From the NCBI GenBank assembly GCA_016712345.1, contig JADJRH010000011.1, positions 3,968,001 to 4,032,000 on the forward strand: a stretch of DNA of 64,000 nucleotides. The letters run 5' to 3'. Below, piece by piece: positions 35,557 through 44,578 of this stretch. Positions within the stretch are counted from its first letter, which is position 1; each line of letters opens with the position of its first letter. Below the pieces are notes generated by a model, which worked only from the letters and a program-made list of their open reading frames with translations, searched no databases and was not told where the DNA came from. Both the position numbers and the translations under genes were made by a program. The DNA comes from Polyangiaceae bacterium. GTDB taxonomy: Bacteria; Myxococcota_A; Polyangia; Polyangiales; Polyangiaceae.

Positions 35557-36909
35557 CTATTTCGATGCGTCGGAAGCCCCGGCATCGGGAGGGCCGCCGA
35601 GCACAAATCGAGCGGGCATTTCAACTATCGAGGCGGGGAGAATTTTTTCTCCGAGAAACGTTCGCCACTGCACAGAGTACCGGCTGCGTGTCGTGCCGAT
35701 CACATATCTGTCGCTCTGCGCCGGAACCAGGGCCACGGGCACGCCGTCGATGAGCACGTAAAGCAACGTGTCTGTTTGGTTCACGGCGATAAACCCTTCC
35801 CCCGGCGCAAGCGGCTGCGGAGGCGACGGCGACGGAAGCGGCCCGGTACGAAACGCCGCCAACTCTTCTTTCGAAAGCAGGATCCCTCCCGGTGCGATGG
35901 GCAAGCCGGAAGCGGCATACCGGGCACCCGCGGGCGGAATCACGAAGTCTCCTGAAAGCATGTCGGTGCGCTTCGTGATCGCTGTGGCCTCCCACGCAAT
36001 GCCGCCGCCGTCCACCCACGACCACGAGGCAAACAAAGGCACTTCGCCGCTTTGGCACGCGGGCGTTTTGGGATCGACCCCGACCATCTCCACGAACGAA
36101 CGGCAGAGAAGCGGGGCCGCATCCGGGGCGTCGGTCACTTTGCCAAGTTCGATGCGCAGTGTACCCAAGGGCGCCGTCACTTCGATTTTGCGAACCGAGA
36201 GCTGGAGGCGTTTGCCATCCCCGGCAGCTTTGATTTGCCCGGGAGAAAGCGGCGTCACATCCACGCGGCGCTCGCCGAGAAGTGTACGCAACGCCCCCAC
36301 CGGAACAACGCGGTAGTCGGTGCTGTTCGGCCACAAAAGCAGGTGACCCCAGCGATCCGCGCGCGCTCGCAACTCGGTACCGGATGGAAGCGGCAACGCG
36401 CGCGAAGCAAATTCAATCCGCATTCGGCCGCCGTCGGCCATGTGTACACGCAGCGCGAGCGAGGTGAGACGATTGGCTTCTTTCAGGCCGTCATTCGATG
36501 TTTCGGCGAGCTTGGTTGCCGGGGGTACGTCGCGCCATCGAAACATCGCGTCGAGCGAGAACCCTGCAAGCTCCTTGGGTCCGGGAGGTTCTGGCGCAAG
36601 CGCCGAGTCGGCCCGAAGCGGTTCAGGCGGCGCGGCGCCGGCGTCGGGAATGATCAATCGACCCGACGAATCGGCCGGCAGTCCGATAATGCCACCGTCA
36701 CTCGGTGGCCCCGCATCCGTGCCAAGCGGTTCGGGAGGTTCGGTCGCAATCGGCGACGGAATGCTCGCGTCCTGTTCAACGCCGCCGTCGCCCATGGGCA
36801 GCGACGTGTCTCCACACCCGGTCACGATCGCGGTGAAGGCCGCGACGAATCGAAAAGCCGCCCCGCCGCCTGCCGAAACGGCTCTCGCTTTCGCGCGCGT
36901 TTGGCTCAT
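35557..36909 (-). CDS. Putative lipoprotein, unknown
   Basis: The ATG at 36909 gives a start MSQTRAKARAVSAGG followed by hydrophobic AAFRFVAAFTAIVTGC, a lipoprotein signal with lipobox-like TGC; earlier in-frame starts run into the HAD gene. A Pro/Asp/Gly-rich low-complexity linker (about residues 28-110) is followed by a mixed domain of unrecognised family: LAGFSLDAMFRWRDVPPATKL, LAGQ-free beta-rich segments, and a C-terminal APGEGFIAVNQTDTLLYVLIDGVPVALVPAQ. It sits 2 bp before the kinase gene and 4 bp after the HAD gene, so the three are probably cotranscribed. It might be the periplasmic or outer-membrane partner of the kinase, by context only. Confidence 0.7.
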   Translation of the reverse strand: MSQTRAKARAVSAGGGAAFRFVAAFTAIVTGCGDTSLPMGDGGVEQDASIPSPIATEPPEPLGTDAGPPSDGGIIGLPADSSGRLIIPDAGAAPPEPLRADSALAPEPPGPKELAGFSLDAMFRWRDVPPATKLAETSNDGLKEANRLTSLALRVHMADGGRMRIEFASRALPLPSGTELRARADRWGHLLLWPNSTDYRVVPVGALRTLLGERRVDVTPLSPGQIKAAGDGKRLQLSVRKIEVTAPLGTLRIELGKVTDAPDAAPLLCRSFVEMVGVDPKTPACQSGEVPLFASWSWVDGGGIAWEATAITKRTDMLSGDFVIPPAGARYAASGLPIAPGGILLSKEELAAFRTGPLPSPSPPQPLAPGEGFIAVNQTDTLLYVLIDGVPVALVPAQSDRYVIGTTRSRYSVQWRTFLGEKILPASIVEMPARFVLGGPPDAGASDASK

Positions 36910-36913
36910 GTCA

Positions 36914-37672
36914 TCACATCTCGAACGTATCGATGACGTGTACACTCGGGTAGAGGTTCGGCGGATCGGGCGCGTGCTGCGTGTCCACAAACACGGATGT
37001 ACACTCGGGATACGCGTCCAGGAGCAGATTGCAGTTGGCGGGCTCGTTGTCGAACACCGCAAGCACCTCACCGAAACGGCCCAACTCGCCGGCCACATCC
37101 CGCTTAAACTGCGTATCGGGAATTTCAAACGCCGGCTTTGTCACGAGCTTCACGCCCATGGTGCCGATAGGAAACCCAAGATCGCGCAGGCTCTTGAACG
37201 TGCCAATTGCCATGCCCGGCAGATCGCGGCCCGTGAGGTACACAAGCAACGCTCCGGTTTCATGGCATGCGCGGGCAAACTTCACAGCACCCGGCACCTC
37301 CACGTCGTGCTCTTGGTATTCGTCCGTGAAGAAGCGCTGTTTCCAAAACGACAGCCCCTCGTCGTGGAGCCACGAGTGCTCCACCCCGAGGCGACGAAGG
37401 TTGTCGACAACGCCGTAGCCGATGTCGCCGACAGTCGCGGCGCGGCAGCGAGCCGCAGCCTCGGGATGTTTGTCGCGCCAGAAGTCGCCCAGCTCGTGCA
37501 GGATCGCGACCACGCGAGGCCGGTTGTCGATGAGCGTCCCGTCGAGATCAAAAACGATGACAGGACACGTGCCCGCCTCGGCGTGCCGGCGCGCTCGTTG
37601 GAGGACATCGCCCAGGAGCTTCGCGCGAGAGGGGGGATCGAGGCGTTTGGAGTGGAAAATGCTGGTCAGCAA
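36914..37672 (-). CDS. HAD-superfamily hydrolase
   Basis: The core motif VIVFDLDGTLIDNRPRV carries the nucleophile and acid Asp pair. LLVYLTGRDLPGM provides motif II (Thr), and VLAVFDNEPANCNLLL is the acidic motif IV region. The product is predicted to be a cytoplasmic phosphatase of about 253 residues. The start is uncertain: no ATG precedes the domain, TTG 37672 gives a plausible N-terminus (LLTSIFHSKRLDPPSRAKLL), and the frame is open to about 37810. A missed frame error upstream is also possible. It lies 4 bp before the lipoprotein and kinase genes. Confidence 0.75.
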   Translation of the reverse strand: MLTSIFHSKRLDPPSRAKLLGDVLQRARRHAEAGTCPVIVFDLDGTLIDNRPRVVAILHELGDFWRDKHPEAAARCRAATVGDIGYGVVDNLRRLGVEHSWLHDEGLSFWKQRFFTDEYQEHDVEVPGAVKFARACHETGALLVYLTGRDLPGMAIGTFKSLRDLGFPIGTMGVKLVTKPAFEIPDTQFKRDVAGELGRFGEVLAVFDNEPANCNLLLDAYPECTSVFVDTQHAPDPPNLYPSVHVIDTFEM

Positions 37673-37871
37673 AGCGCGCGCACCGTAGCACGAACACAAG
37701 CCCGTTCCGCGCGTCCGAAGCCTCGAAACAAGGCATGTAGCCACATGTAGGATAATTCTTGGCCCAACGGAGGCTGCCTCGCTAAGGTACCGATTCGAGC
37801 CCAGTTCCAAGCGGCAGTGTCGGCGGGGTCAATGCCGAGTGGGAGTGGGTCCATCGCCAGGAGATGAACGG

Positions 37872-38267
37872 ATGCGCACACGCGTGACCATGACTTTGGC
37901 CTTGGCCGCCATCACGTTGCCAACCGCCGTTGGATGTCAAAAGAGCCCCCGCGACAGGCTTCAAGGCCGCTGGTTGGGCGAAGGGGTTGAGAACTTCCCA
38001 ACCCAACAGGTGCCCAAAGCCACCGGCTGGGTGAAAGGCACCGCGGTTGAATTTTCGGGTAGCAAAGTCACTGTGACGGTGCCTGCTGAAACACCGCGCA
38101 GCGGCACATTCAAAGTGGCGCGGGTCGACGGCGAGAAGATCGTTGTCGCCTTCACGCGCGACGAAGGTGGCACCGACGAAACCGCATTTCGGTTCGTGAA
38201 CGAAACCACACTGCGCTGGGATGCCGGAAACGGTCGAGAGATCGTGATGGTGAAAGCGCGCAACTAG
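37872..38267 (+). CDS. Small lipoprotein, unknown
   Basis: The 131-residue product starts MRTRVTMTLALAAITLPTAVGC, a clear lipoprotein signal peptide, with GGAGATG purines a few bases upstream of the ATG. The mature part begins QKSPRDRLQGRWLGEGVENFP and alternates beta strands (VEFSGSKVTVTVPAETPRSGTFKVARVDGEKIVVAF, abridged), resembling small lipocalin-like 'DUF-type' folds that hold a ligand. No family was recognised. It diverges from the HAD gene and ends at a strong hairpin facing the TPR/HEAT gene. Confidence 0.8.
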   Translation: MRTRVTMTLALAAITLPTAVGCQKSPRDRLQGRWLGEGVENFPTQQVPKATGWVKGTAVEFSGSKVTVTVPAETPRSGTFKVARVDGEKIVVAFTRDEGGTDETAFRFVNETTLRWDAGNGREIVMVKARN

Positions 38268-38299
38268 CAGTTCAGCACAGCTCGTATTCTTAACTTCGC

Positions 38300-38334
38300 A
38301 TCGCGGGCGCTCCCACGTTTTGGACGCCCGCGAT
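38300..38334. terminator. Bidirectional hairpin terminator
   Basis: ATCGCGGGCG (38300-38309) and CGCCCGCGAT (38325-38334) form a perfect 10-bp stem between two convergent genes. No U-tract follows. Confidence 0.6.
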
Positions 38335-38394
38335 TGTCGCTTTGTGTGTACTCAAGCGGCGGGCGCGGGCACGCCCGACGAAACGGGCAGTCGG

Positions 38395-40263
38395 TCAAAC
38401 GTACACACCGCGCGCGTGCAATATTTCGCGAACCTGCTGCTTTACAGGATCGGGCAATTCGGCAAACGAAGCGCGCGCGTGCTCGGTGAACTTCATGCCG
38501 CGCGACCTTCGGAGCGCATCGACAACCGCGGCGCGGTCACTCTCGGAATCGTGCGTGAGTACACCGAGAAGCATTTCCGCGGCTTCAAACGTGTCGATCT
38601 TGGAGAGCGCGCGGAGCGCCGATGCGCGCACATCTCGGTTGTGCGATTCGCGATAGATGCGGGCGAGCGGATCGAAAGCGTGCGGAAAACGAAGCTCTTC
38701 GAGCGCGCGCGCAGCCTCCTGAACAACACCTCCGTCGGGATCGCCGAGCGCGGCGCGCAGCGTGATGAACGTGCGCTTGTACAAGAACCGCGACAGCGCT
38801 TTCACCACGGCAATGCGTACACTCGGCTCCGCGTGCGTGTAGAGGCGCTCCAAAGGTGAAAGGATTGTGTACAACTCCACAAGCGCGAGTTGATCGGCGA
38901 GGGCCACATAAGCCCCCGGCGCAATGCGGCGCGGTGGCTCGTTCGGGTCCACCGATTCAAGGTTCAGGGCGGTGAGCCTCGCGAGCATGGCGCGGCGCCG
39001 CGTTACGTCGGACCACTGCGACGGATCGAGAACAATATCGCCCGCGGCCTGCGCGGCGCTCCCCTGTTGCTCCCACTCCACAAGGTCCACGTGCCACACC
39101 TCGGGAAAGCCGACTTCGTGGCGAAGATGAGGCGGAAGCGGCGCCGCATCAATCGCGACATTCTGCGCGTCGACGTATCGATCTTTGGCGCGCGTGTAGT
39201 GGTTTTTGCGGCTTTCTTCGAGCGGCAACCCTGAAAGCAGCGCGTAAAGCTCACCTACTTTTTTATATTGCCCGGTTTCACCGCACGCGATCACCGCCGC
39301 GAGCAGCCCGTTTTCGGCAATTTGCGGGGGTACACCGCGGCGCTGCGCGGCTTCGGCAACGGCCTGCCAAAGCCGCGCCTGCGCCAACATCGCAAAGTTT
39401 CCAACGCTCGGAAGGCCCTCCTTCCGTGCGTACACAGCCATCTCGCGAGCGAGCGTTGCCGCGGCCGACATTTCGCCTTGCCGCTCGGCCGCCTGCACCG
39501 CTTCTTCGTACGATTGGAGCGCGTAATACCGCAGGTGATCTTCACGCAAAATGCGGTTCACGTTCACGTAGCCTTCAAGAACGTGCTCAAATTCCCCGCT
39601 TTCGCGGCCGATCGCGATGAGCACCTGATAACAGTCAAACGCCCGCTCGCGCTGACCGATGGTCTCGTAACGATCGGCCGCTTCTTCGAGCAGATGCACC
39701 GACGCGACAACGGCCTCGCGCGCGGACGTGTTGTCGCCGGTTCGAAGCGATGTGCGCGCCAGGTTGAACCTTGCGAGCCCCGCTGCGTAGAGATCGGTGT
39801 TGGTGGACGAAAGCACCTGCGAAAGCCGCGACCACAACGCGCGCGCTCTCAAAAAATCTTCGCCCCGCTCCCGCGCGATTGCTGCCTGCGCAACAAGGCC
39901 CGCGGCTTCGTACTCGTCGGCCGCCTTTGCGTAGATGCTTTTTGCACGTTCTTTGTCGGTGGAGCGATCGGCCCACGCCGACAAGGTTCGCGCGCGATCG
40001 ATCGGCGGTACCCGTGCGAGCAAACCACGTTGTGTACGCTCGGTGCCCGCATACCAATCGGCCGTCAGCGCACCGCGCGGATCGTTCGTCGCAAGCAGCA
40101 GATCGCGCAGATCCGTGGTGAGCACCACGTAGTCTTCTTCGCGCGCGATGGTGTGTTGAAGCGCTTGCAAAAGAGAGTTTTTCGCGCGCGCGTGGTCGCC
40201 GCGGTTATACGCCGCACGCGCTTCTTCACGAAGCTCATGAAGAGGCCGGAGTGCCGTACTCAT
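38395..40263 (-). CDS. TPR-like / HEAT-repeat protein
   Basis: The 622-residue protein is helical throughout with no signal peptide. The N-terminal two thirds consist of TPR-like helical pairs (AYNRGDHARAKNSLLQAL, IYAKAADEYEAAGLVAQAAIARERG). The last 170 residues look like HEAT repeats (SVRIAVVKALSRFLYKRTFITLRAALGDPD, VVQEAARALEEL, DVRASALRALSKIDTFEAAEMLLGVL; abridged). It is probably a scaffold or interaction protein. It overlaps the upstream VWA gene by 4 bp (ATGA), so the two are coupled and likely form a complex. C-terminal variants GTGTAC/GTACAC occur repeatedly in its DNA. Confidence 0.82.
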   Translation of the reverse strand: MSTALRPLHELREEARAAYNRGDHARAKNSLLQALQHTIAREEDYVVLTTDLRDLLLATNDPRGALTADWYAGTERTQRGLLARVPPIDRARTLSAWADRSTDKERAKSIYAKAADEYEAAGLVAQAAIARERGEDFLRARALWSRLSQVLSSTNTDLYAAGLARFNLARTSLRTGDNTSAREAVVASVHLLEEAADRYETIGQRERAFDCYQVLIAIGRESGEFEHVLEGYVNVNRILREDHLRYYALQSYEEAVQAAERQGEMSAAATLAREMAVYARKEGLPSVGNFAMLAQARLWQAVAEAAQRRGVPPQIAENGLLAAVIACGETGQYKKVGELYALLSGLPLEESRKNHYTRAKDRYVDAQNVAIDAAPLPPHLRHEVGFPEVWHVDLVEWEQQGSAAQAAGDIVLDPSQWSDVTRRRAMLARLTALNLESVDPNEPPRRIAPGAYVALADQLALVELYTILSPLERLYTHAEPSVRIAVVKALSRFLYKRTFITLRAALGDPDGGVVQEAARALEELRFPHAFDPLARIYRESHNRDVRASALRALSKIDTFEAAEMLLGVLTHDSESDRAAVVDALRRSRGMKFTEHARASFAELPDPVKQQVREILHARGVYV

Positions 40264-41852
40264 GCGCTGCCCCCCGGGGGCGGTCGAATCGAAGCGGAAC
40301 GTGTACTCAGCGGGCCCGGGCGTACACTCGCTGGACCGCGAAGGCTCGCAGGAGGAGAGTCTGCTTCGTGGGTAGACTGCGACGATTCACCGAGAATGGT
40401 TTTGGCCGCATCGGCCCGGGCCGCTCCACTCGCCAGCGTTGCGTGATCCACAACCCAGTGCGCGTTGAGCAAATCCAAGTAGTCGAGGTCGAGCTTTCGG
40501 TTGCCCGACGGCAGAATAAAAACGCCCGCGATTTGAGCGTGCGCTTGCACCGCCTGCACCAATTCACGCGGAATGTAGAGCGCCGCGTGCGTAAAAAGAT
40601 GAACCACCGGTGAGCGTGCATCACGCCTGCGGAGCAGATCCAAATCGGTGGAAAGCTCCGCAAACACGCGCCCCGGGTTGCGTCCGCGCTCCCCCTTGAA
40701 CGAAAGCAAATATCCCGTGGGAATGTTGCCGTTTCGCGCTCGCTGAAGCTCGTAAAGCCGCGAGTCGAAAAATCGAAACGCCACCTCTTCACCTTCGAGA
40801 AGAAGCTTTTTTCCCGTGGCAATCGCCATTCCGCGCGCAAACGTTTGCCGATCGCCGCGCATGGATGCCGACGCATCGATCAGCAAATAATGAATGCGCT
40901 TCTGCTCGTCTTTGCTCTGTTCGCGCGCGTAATAAAGCACTTCGTTATCCATCAGGCGGCGCGCAAGTTCCATGTCGTCCCACGCCAATTCGGTCAACAC
41001 CAAGCTGTCGATCGACCCGCGTGTTCCAATGCCCGAGTAGCCGTACGCCGCGGTGGATCCCGCCGCCGGACGCGTTTTTGTCTCCAGAACGCTCGGCAAA
41101 ATCTCCAACGAAAAGTTCACAATGTCGTTGGCCTCCGGCGATTCCAACGCCGCGAGCATGTCCACCTGAGCGAGCGCACCGGCCGACGCTTCCGACCCCA
41201 ACATTCCAAACAAGCGCAATGTGTCGAGATCCAGCGCGTCGGCCATGGTCAAAACAAACAGCCGCCCCGTATCGAGCGCATCAAGCGCGCGCGCCTCAAA
41301 GTCGCGCCGCACCGCTGCAAAGAGCTGCGGAAGCTGCGGATCGATCCCATCAAAAAGAGAAGCGTCCACGGGCACCGCAGCGCGATACGCCGGCGCAACA
41401 CCCACGCGCGCAGCCACACTGCCGAGCAAACGCGACAGCACAACGATCACAAGGTCGTCCGTCATTTTCAGATCGGGCGCCCGCTTGGCGGCTTCCGAAA
41501 CGAGCAGTTCATCGATCAATCGCCGATAACTGCCGAGCAAGCGATCGGCATCGCGCACCCGCGCCCGAACCACACCAATGTCCGCGCGCGCACCCACCTC
41601 GTATTGTTCACGCGGCGCCGCAAACAACATCCCCACGTCGTGCACCAAGAAAAACGGCAACGTCACGCCGAGAAGAAGCAGCCCTTGGTGCCACTTCACA
41701 GCGCGCAGCACCATGGTTGATGCCGCCGGTTTCACCAGCGAAAGCGCAAGGGAGCCGAGTGGCCCGGAGGCTGAGCTTTCTCCAACCAGATGCGCGGGAA
41801 CCGCCACGAACGCGACGTTACCATGAGCTTCGCAGCCGGTGCGAAGCACCAC
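40260..41852 (-). CDS. VWA domain (CoxE/YeaD-like) cytoplasmic protein
   Basis: The 530-residue product begins at GTG 41852. The first about 100 residues are mildly hydrophobic (LLLLGVTLPFFLVHDVGMLF). The second half is a VWA domain with an intact metal site, HYLLIDASASMRGDR, followed by FARGMAIATGKKLLLEGEEVAFRFFDSRLYEL and SPVVHLFTHAALYIPREL. Cytoplasmic VWA proteins often pair with MoxR-type AAA+ ATPases; none is adjacent. Instead the gene is coupled by a 4-bp overlap to the TPR/HEAT protein, a pairing that suggests a dedicated complex. The end is low-complexity and Pro/Ser-rich. Confidence 0.8.
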   Translation of the reverse strand: MVLRTGCEAHGNVAFVAVPAHLVGESSASGPLGSLALSLVKPAASTMVLRAVKWHQGLLLLGVTLPFFLVHDVGMLFAAPREQYEVGARADIGVVRARVRDADRLLGSYRRLIDELLVSEAAKRAPDLKMTDDLVIVVLSRLLGSVAARVGVAPAYRAAVPVDASLFDGIDPQLPQLFAAVRRDFEARALDALDTGRLFVLTMADALDLDTLRLFGMLGSEASAGALAQVDMLAALESPEANDIVNFSLEILPSVLETKTRPAAGSTAAYGYSGIGTRGSIDSLVLTELAWDDMELARRLMDNEVLYYAREQSKDEQKRIHYLLIDASASMRGDRQTFARGMAIATGKKLLLEGEEVAFRFFDSRLYELQRARNGNIPTGYLLSFKGERGRNPGRVFAELSTDLDLLRRRDARSPVVHLFTHAALYIPRELVQAVQAHAQIAGVFILPSGNRKLDLDYLDLLNAHWVVDHATLASGAARADAAKTILGESSQSTHEADSPPASLRGPASVRPGPLSTRSASIRPPPGGSA

Positions 41853-41888
41853 AAACGAAGTTGGTCAGGGTAGTATCAAGAAGGCGCG

Positions 41889-42254
41889 ATGAAGATCTTC
41901 GACTCGCAGATGGAGCAGCTCTCGCACGAGCGCCGCGACCATTTCATCGCCGTCATGACCGAGGCGGTGCGCGAAGACCATCCCCAACAAACGCAAAGCC
42001 TCACCGACGCGCAGCTTCGTGTACACATTGAAGAGGCCATGAGTGCGGCCCTTCGCTACGGCATTGAAATGGAAGGTGACATTGAGGCCTACGTGCACCT
42101 GACCTTCAAACACGGCCTTCACTTTGATCATCAACTTGCGTGGGCCGCCCAAATTCTCAATCGGGAAGACTTCACCGGCCCCATCCGAATTGACCTTCTT
42201 GTTGCGGCCGATGAGGGCCGTATTCCGCCCCCTGGAAACACCTTTCTACCCTAG
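41889..42254 (+). CDS. Small helical protein of polymorphic-toxin/T6SS neighbourhoods
   Basis: The 121-residue protein starts MKIFDSQMEQLSHERRDHFIAVMTEAV and is helical, with AALRYGIEMEGDIEAYVHLTFKHGLHFD in the middle. I recall similar small proteins next to PAAR/DUF4150 proteins and LysM proteins in type VI islands of myxobacteria and betaproteobacteria; this cannot be verified here. It is followed after 12 bp by the candidate cysteine peptidase and then, after 6 bp, by a third gene, forming a tight operon. A chaperone or adaptor role is possible. Confidence 0.7.
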   Translation: MKIFDSQMEQLSHERRDHFIAVMTEAVREDHPQQTQSLTDAQLRVHIEEAMSAALRYGIEMEGDIEAYVHLTFKHGLHFDHQLAWAAQILNREDFTGPIRIDLLVAADEGRIPPPGNTFLP

Positions 42255-42266
42255 AATAGAGCCGTT

Positions 42267-42776
42267 ATGCCCGGTACCGATCGCAAGTATCAAAAGCGGT
42301 TTCAAAAGTCGGCAAACCTCTACGAACCGTGTGTTGAGTGCCAAAAAAAGCGGACCATTTGCGTGCGCGTTCGCCGCAAACACAACCTCGGACACGCAGC
42401 GGTCAGCGTGCATGAACCGCTGGCGAACGGGACCACCAGAACAACCACCTACGCGCTGTGGCCTCAAATGGGCGCAAAAGAGCGCGGCGCCACAGACTTG
42501 CAGCGCAACTACAAAGGGGACGACTTTTCAAACACCGACGATTGGGATCCCAAAGACGTGAAGTGCAGGGAGATGGACAAAGAGCAGGAAGAAAAGCTCA
42601 AAGAGGCCGTTAATACGCCCCTCAATTACGACTTTTCGCAGGGAAACTGGTGCTCCACATGGGCATCCGGAACGTACAACAGCGTGACAGGATCCAACTT
42701 GGGAGGCTTTCTACCCTCCAGCCTCGGCAACTCCATCAACCCGCCCGTTCTCGACAGTCTACCCATCATGCCCTAG
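42267..42776 (+). CDS. Putative cysteine peptidase/amidase effector-like protein
   Basis: The 169-residue protein has CVECQKKRTICVRV near the N-terminus, then LGHAAVSVHEPLANGTTRTTTYALWPQ and a later NWCSTWASGTYNSVTG. A Gly-His segment before an aromatic 'TYALWP' and a following N-x-C-x-x-W-A are the pattern of small papain-like or NlpC-like cell-wall peptidases seen among type VI effectors, with His and Cys as the probable catalytic pair. The Cys-to-His order is permuted relative to NlpC/P60. No signal peptide is present, as expected for a directly delivered cargo. The assignment is by motif analogy only. Cotranscribed with 41889 and 42783. Confidence 0.6.
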   Translation: MPGTDRKYQKRFQKSANLYEPCVECQKKRTICVRVRRKHNLGHAAVSVHEPLANGTTRTTTYALWPQMGAKERGATDLQRNYKGDDFSNTDDWDPKDVKCREMDKEQEEKLKEAVNTPLNYDFSQGNWCSTWASGTYNSVTGSNLGGFLPSSLGNSINPPVLDSLPIMP

Positions 42777-42782
42777 CCCCAC

Positions 42783-43802
42783 ATGGCCCACCCCTTGACC
42801 GACAGTCAAATTCAGACTCTCTTTCCTACCCAAGTAGAGTCCAATTCAGACACCCTCAAAGCCCACCTCGCGGCCGTTCGTTTTACACAAAACGCCAACC
42901 CTGAAACCCATTTTGAACTTTCGGCCCCGGCGGCGTTTCAATGGATTCCACCCGCTCCGGCCGAACATCCGCCCCTTGTCACACTGAAGTCGCCTACCAC
43001 AACAGCCCGCATTCAAGTTTTTCATAACACCGTCGTTCGCGAAATTGCCCCCGCCGACTGGACTCAAATCTTCCTGCAGGAGCGAGGGCACCAGGTCATT
43101 CATTGCCGCGAACAAGTCACTCCCCTCGGCCTCATGTCCGACGTGCTCAGCGCCACACAAACCCCGCACGGATCCGTGTTTGCGCGCACCAACACTGCCA
43201 AAGCCGGCACCCATTTATACACACTCACCTGTGAAGCGCCCGACAACGAGTTCCCCGAACTCGCTCAGTCGTTTTTTATCACCCTTGGAACCTTCCATCT
43301 GCTCCACCCTACAAAACAAGCCCTCGCAGAGCAGCTTCGAACATTTTCTTACCTCTACCCGGCCATTTTGGGCTTTGCCTACCCCGAGTCGTGGGGCCTC
43401 GCCGAAGAGGTACAAAACAGCGCAGAATGCCTGGTTCGTCTCGCCGACATTCAGGGAGATCGCGCGCTCGGCAACATCACCGTTCATGCCCTTGCCGGAG
43501 CCAGCCCGCGCCGCCTTTTTGCTCAGCAAACCGAGCTATGGGCTGCTCATCAAATCGAGTTTGACTCCGTTCCCGATCTGACCCCCGCACCGCCCACCAA
43601 ACTTTTCCAAACCATGGAGACGGCTCACCTGTCAGGTCGCGGCCCACGAGGCCCGATCTCCGCCGCCGTCTGCGTTTTACAAAACGAGGTGGGCCACTTG
43701 TTAATCGCACTCGACGGACCTTCCAAAGCGCACTCACCTTTCGCTTCCGCGGTGCACCGCCGCGCCTTTGAACTGGTGCGCGACACCGCATACTTGATTT
43801 AA
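42783..43802 (+). CDS. Hypothetical protein, possible DcrB/DUF1795-like partner
   Basis: The 339-residue protein starts MAHPLTDSQIQTLFPTQVES and has no signal peptide. An alternating strand/helix segment (ERGHQVIHCREQVTPLGLMSDVLS, SVFARTNTAKAGTHLYTLTCEAPDNEF; abridged) and the later FLYPAILGFAYPESWGLAEE-type stretch resemble the PsbP-like DcrB/DUF1795 fold, which includes EagR chaperones of type VI effectors. The match is weak. Position immediately after the candidate peptidase (6 bp) suggests chaperone or immunity function. No family can be given firmly. Confidence 0.6.
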   Translation: MAHPLTDSQIQTLFPTQVESNSDTLKAHLAAVRFTQNANPETHFELSAPAAFQWIPPAPAEHPPLVTLKSPTTTARIQVFHNTVVREIAPADWTQIFLQERGHQVIHCREQVTPLGLMSDVLSATQTPHGSVFARTNTAKAGTHLYTLTCEAPDNEFPELAQSFFITLGTFHLLHPTKQALAEQLRTFSYLYPAILGFAYPESWGLAEEVQNSAECLVRLADIQGDRALGNITVHALAGASPRRLFAQQTELWAAHQIEFDSVPDLTPAPPTKLFQTMETAHLSGRGPRGPISAAVCVLQNEVGHLLIALDGPSKAHSPFASAVHRRAFELVRDTAYLI

Positions 43803-43910
43803 GCTGCCTCCTTCTCGTTTTCGTTTGGACATCCCGCGCCGCGCATTTTCAATGAACCGAACGCGCCCCTCAAACGCACTTTGACCGTTATCCCAAGCCG
43901 GAACGTGATA

Positions 43911-44348
43911 ATGGAACCACCTATGGCGTACGAAACAACCGAGCTGTCACTCGCTTCGCTCGAATTGCCCAAGCTCGAAGCCTGCGTTGAACTCATGTTC
44001 CTCGTCGCCTACGCCGACGGCAAAATTGAGCCTTCCGAACGCGAAGTGTTTCGCAAACACGTTGAAGAAGCCACGCATGGACAAATCGGTGCCGGGCTTG
44101 TGCAAGCCGTCCTCCGCCACGTCGAAAGTTTCGTTCATCAGTGGGATCGCACTCAGCGTATCCAATCCATCGCCGTACGCCTTTCAGACCAACGTGTACG
44201 CATGGCAGCGCTTGAACTTGCGGCGCGCGTTGCCGTTGCCGATGGCCAACTCACCGCCGACGAAACCGCGTTTTTGGCTCACACCGGCGCCGCGTTTGAA
44301 TTGTCGCAGGCCGATATCTCCCAAGCGCTCGCAGTTGCCCAACGCTGA
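43911..44348 (+). CDS. TerB-like domain protein
   Basis: The 145-residue protein contains ELMFLVAYADGKIEPSEREVFRKHVEEAT and a second ALELAARVAVADGQLTADETAFLAHTG, two copies of the aDGxxxxxE metal-binding helix pair typical of TerB/DjlA-N domains. ATG 43911 or 43923 could be the start. TerB-like domains occur in stress and tellurite-resistance gene sets and in phage-defence contexts; no other ter genes are visible. It is monocistronic as far as can be seen, followed by 230 bp of G+C-rich hairpins and the modular repeat. Confidence 0.75.
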   Translation: MEPPMAYETTELSLASLELPKLEACVELMFLVAYADGKIEPSEREVFRKHVEEATHGQIGAGLVQAVLRHVESFVHQWDRTQRIQSIAVRLSDQRVRMAALELAARVAVADGQLTADETAFLAHTGAAFELSQADISQALAVAQR

Positions 44349-44524
44349 TCCATGCGTACACATCCGCCCATGCAACACCGGTAACTCCAACGCTGACACG
44401 CAGTCGCCCAACGCCGCACTGTCGCGCCGTCTCCTCGCGCCGATAAACAGGCCAGCTCAACACCCCCAAAAACACAGGCCAATGCCCACCCCTATCGCCG
44501 CGCTCGCTGGCGCTCGCCGGCGCC

Positions 44525-44578
44525 GGCCCCTCCCAAGCGTCCGTGCTCGCTTCGCTGCGCGCGGCCGCGGGAGGGGCC
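44525..44578. repeat. GC-rich hairpin abutting the modular repeat
   Basis: GGCCCCTCCC (44525-44534) pairs with GGGAGGGGCC (44569-44578), enclosing a segment related (in reverse complement) to the interior of the hairpin at 53069-53132 (shared CGTGCTCGCT and CTGCGCGCG words). Its right end is the first CTAG of the modular array. Confidence 0.65.

Noticed and set aside
37740..37871. Possible tRNA (GATTCGAGCCC-like T-arm word near 37793).
   Set aside because: No matching acceptor, D or anticodon arms could be drawn around it.
43881..43916. TTGACC...GATAAT as a promoter for the TerB-like gene.
   Set aside because: The spacer is 20 bp and the -10 overlaps the proposed start codon.
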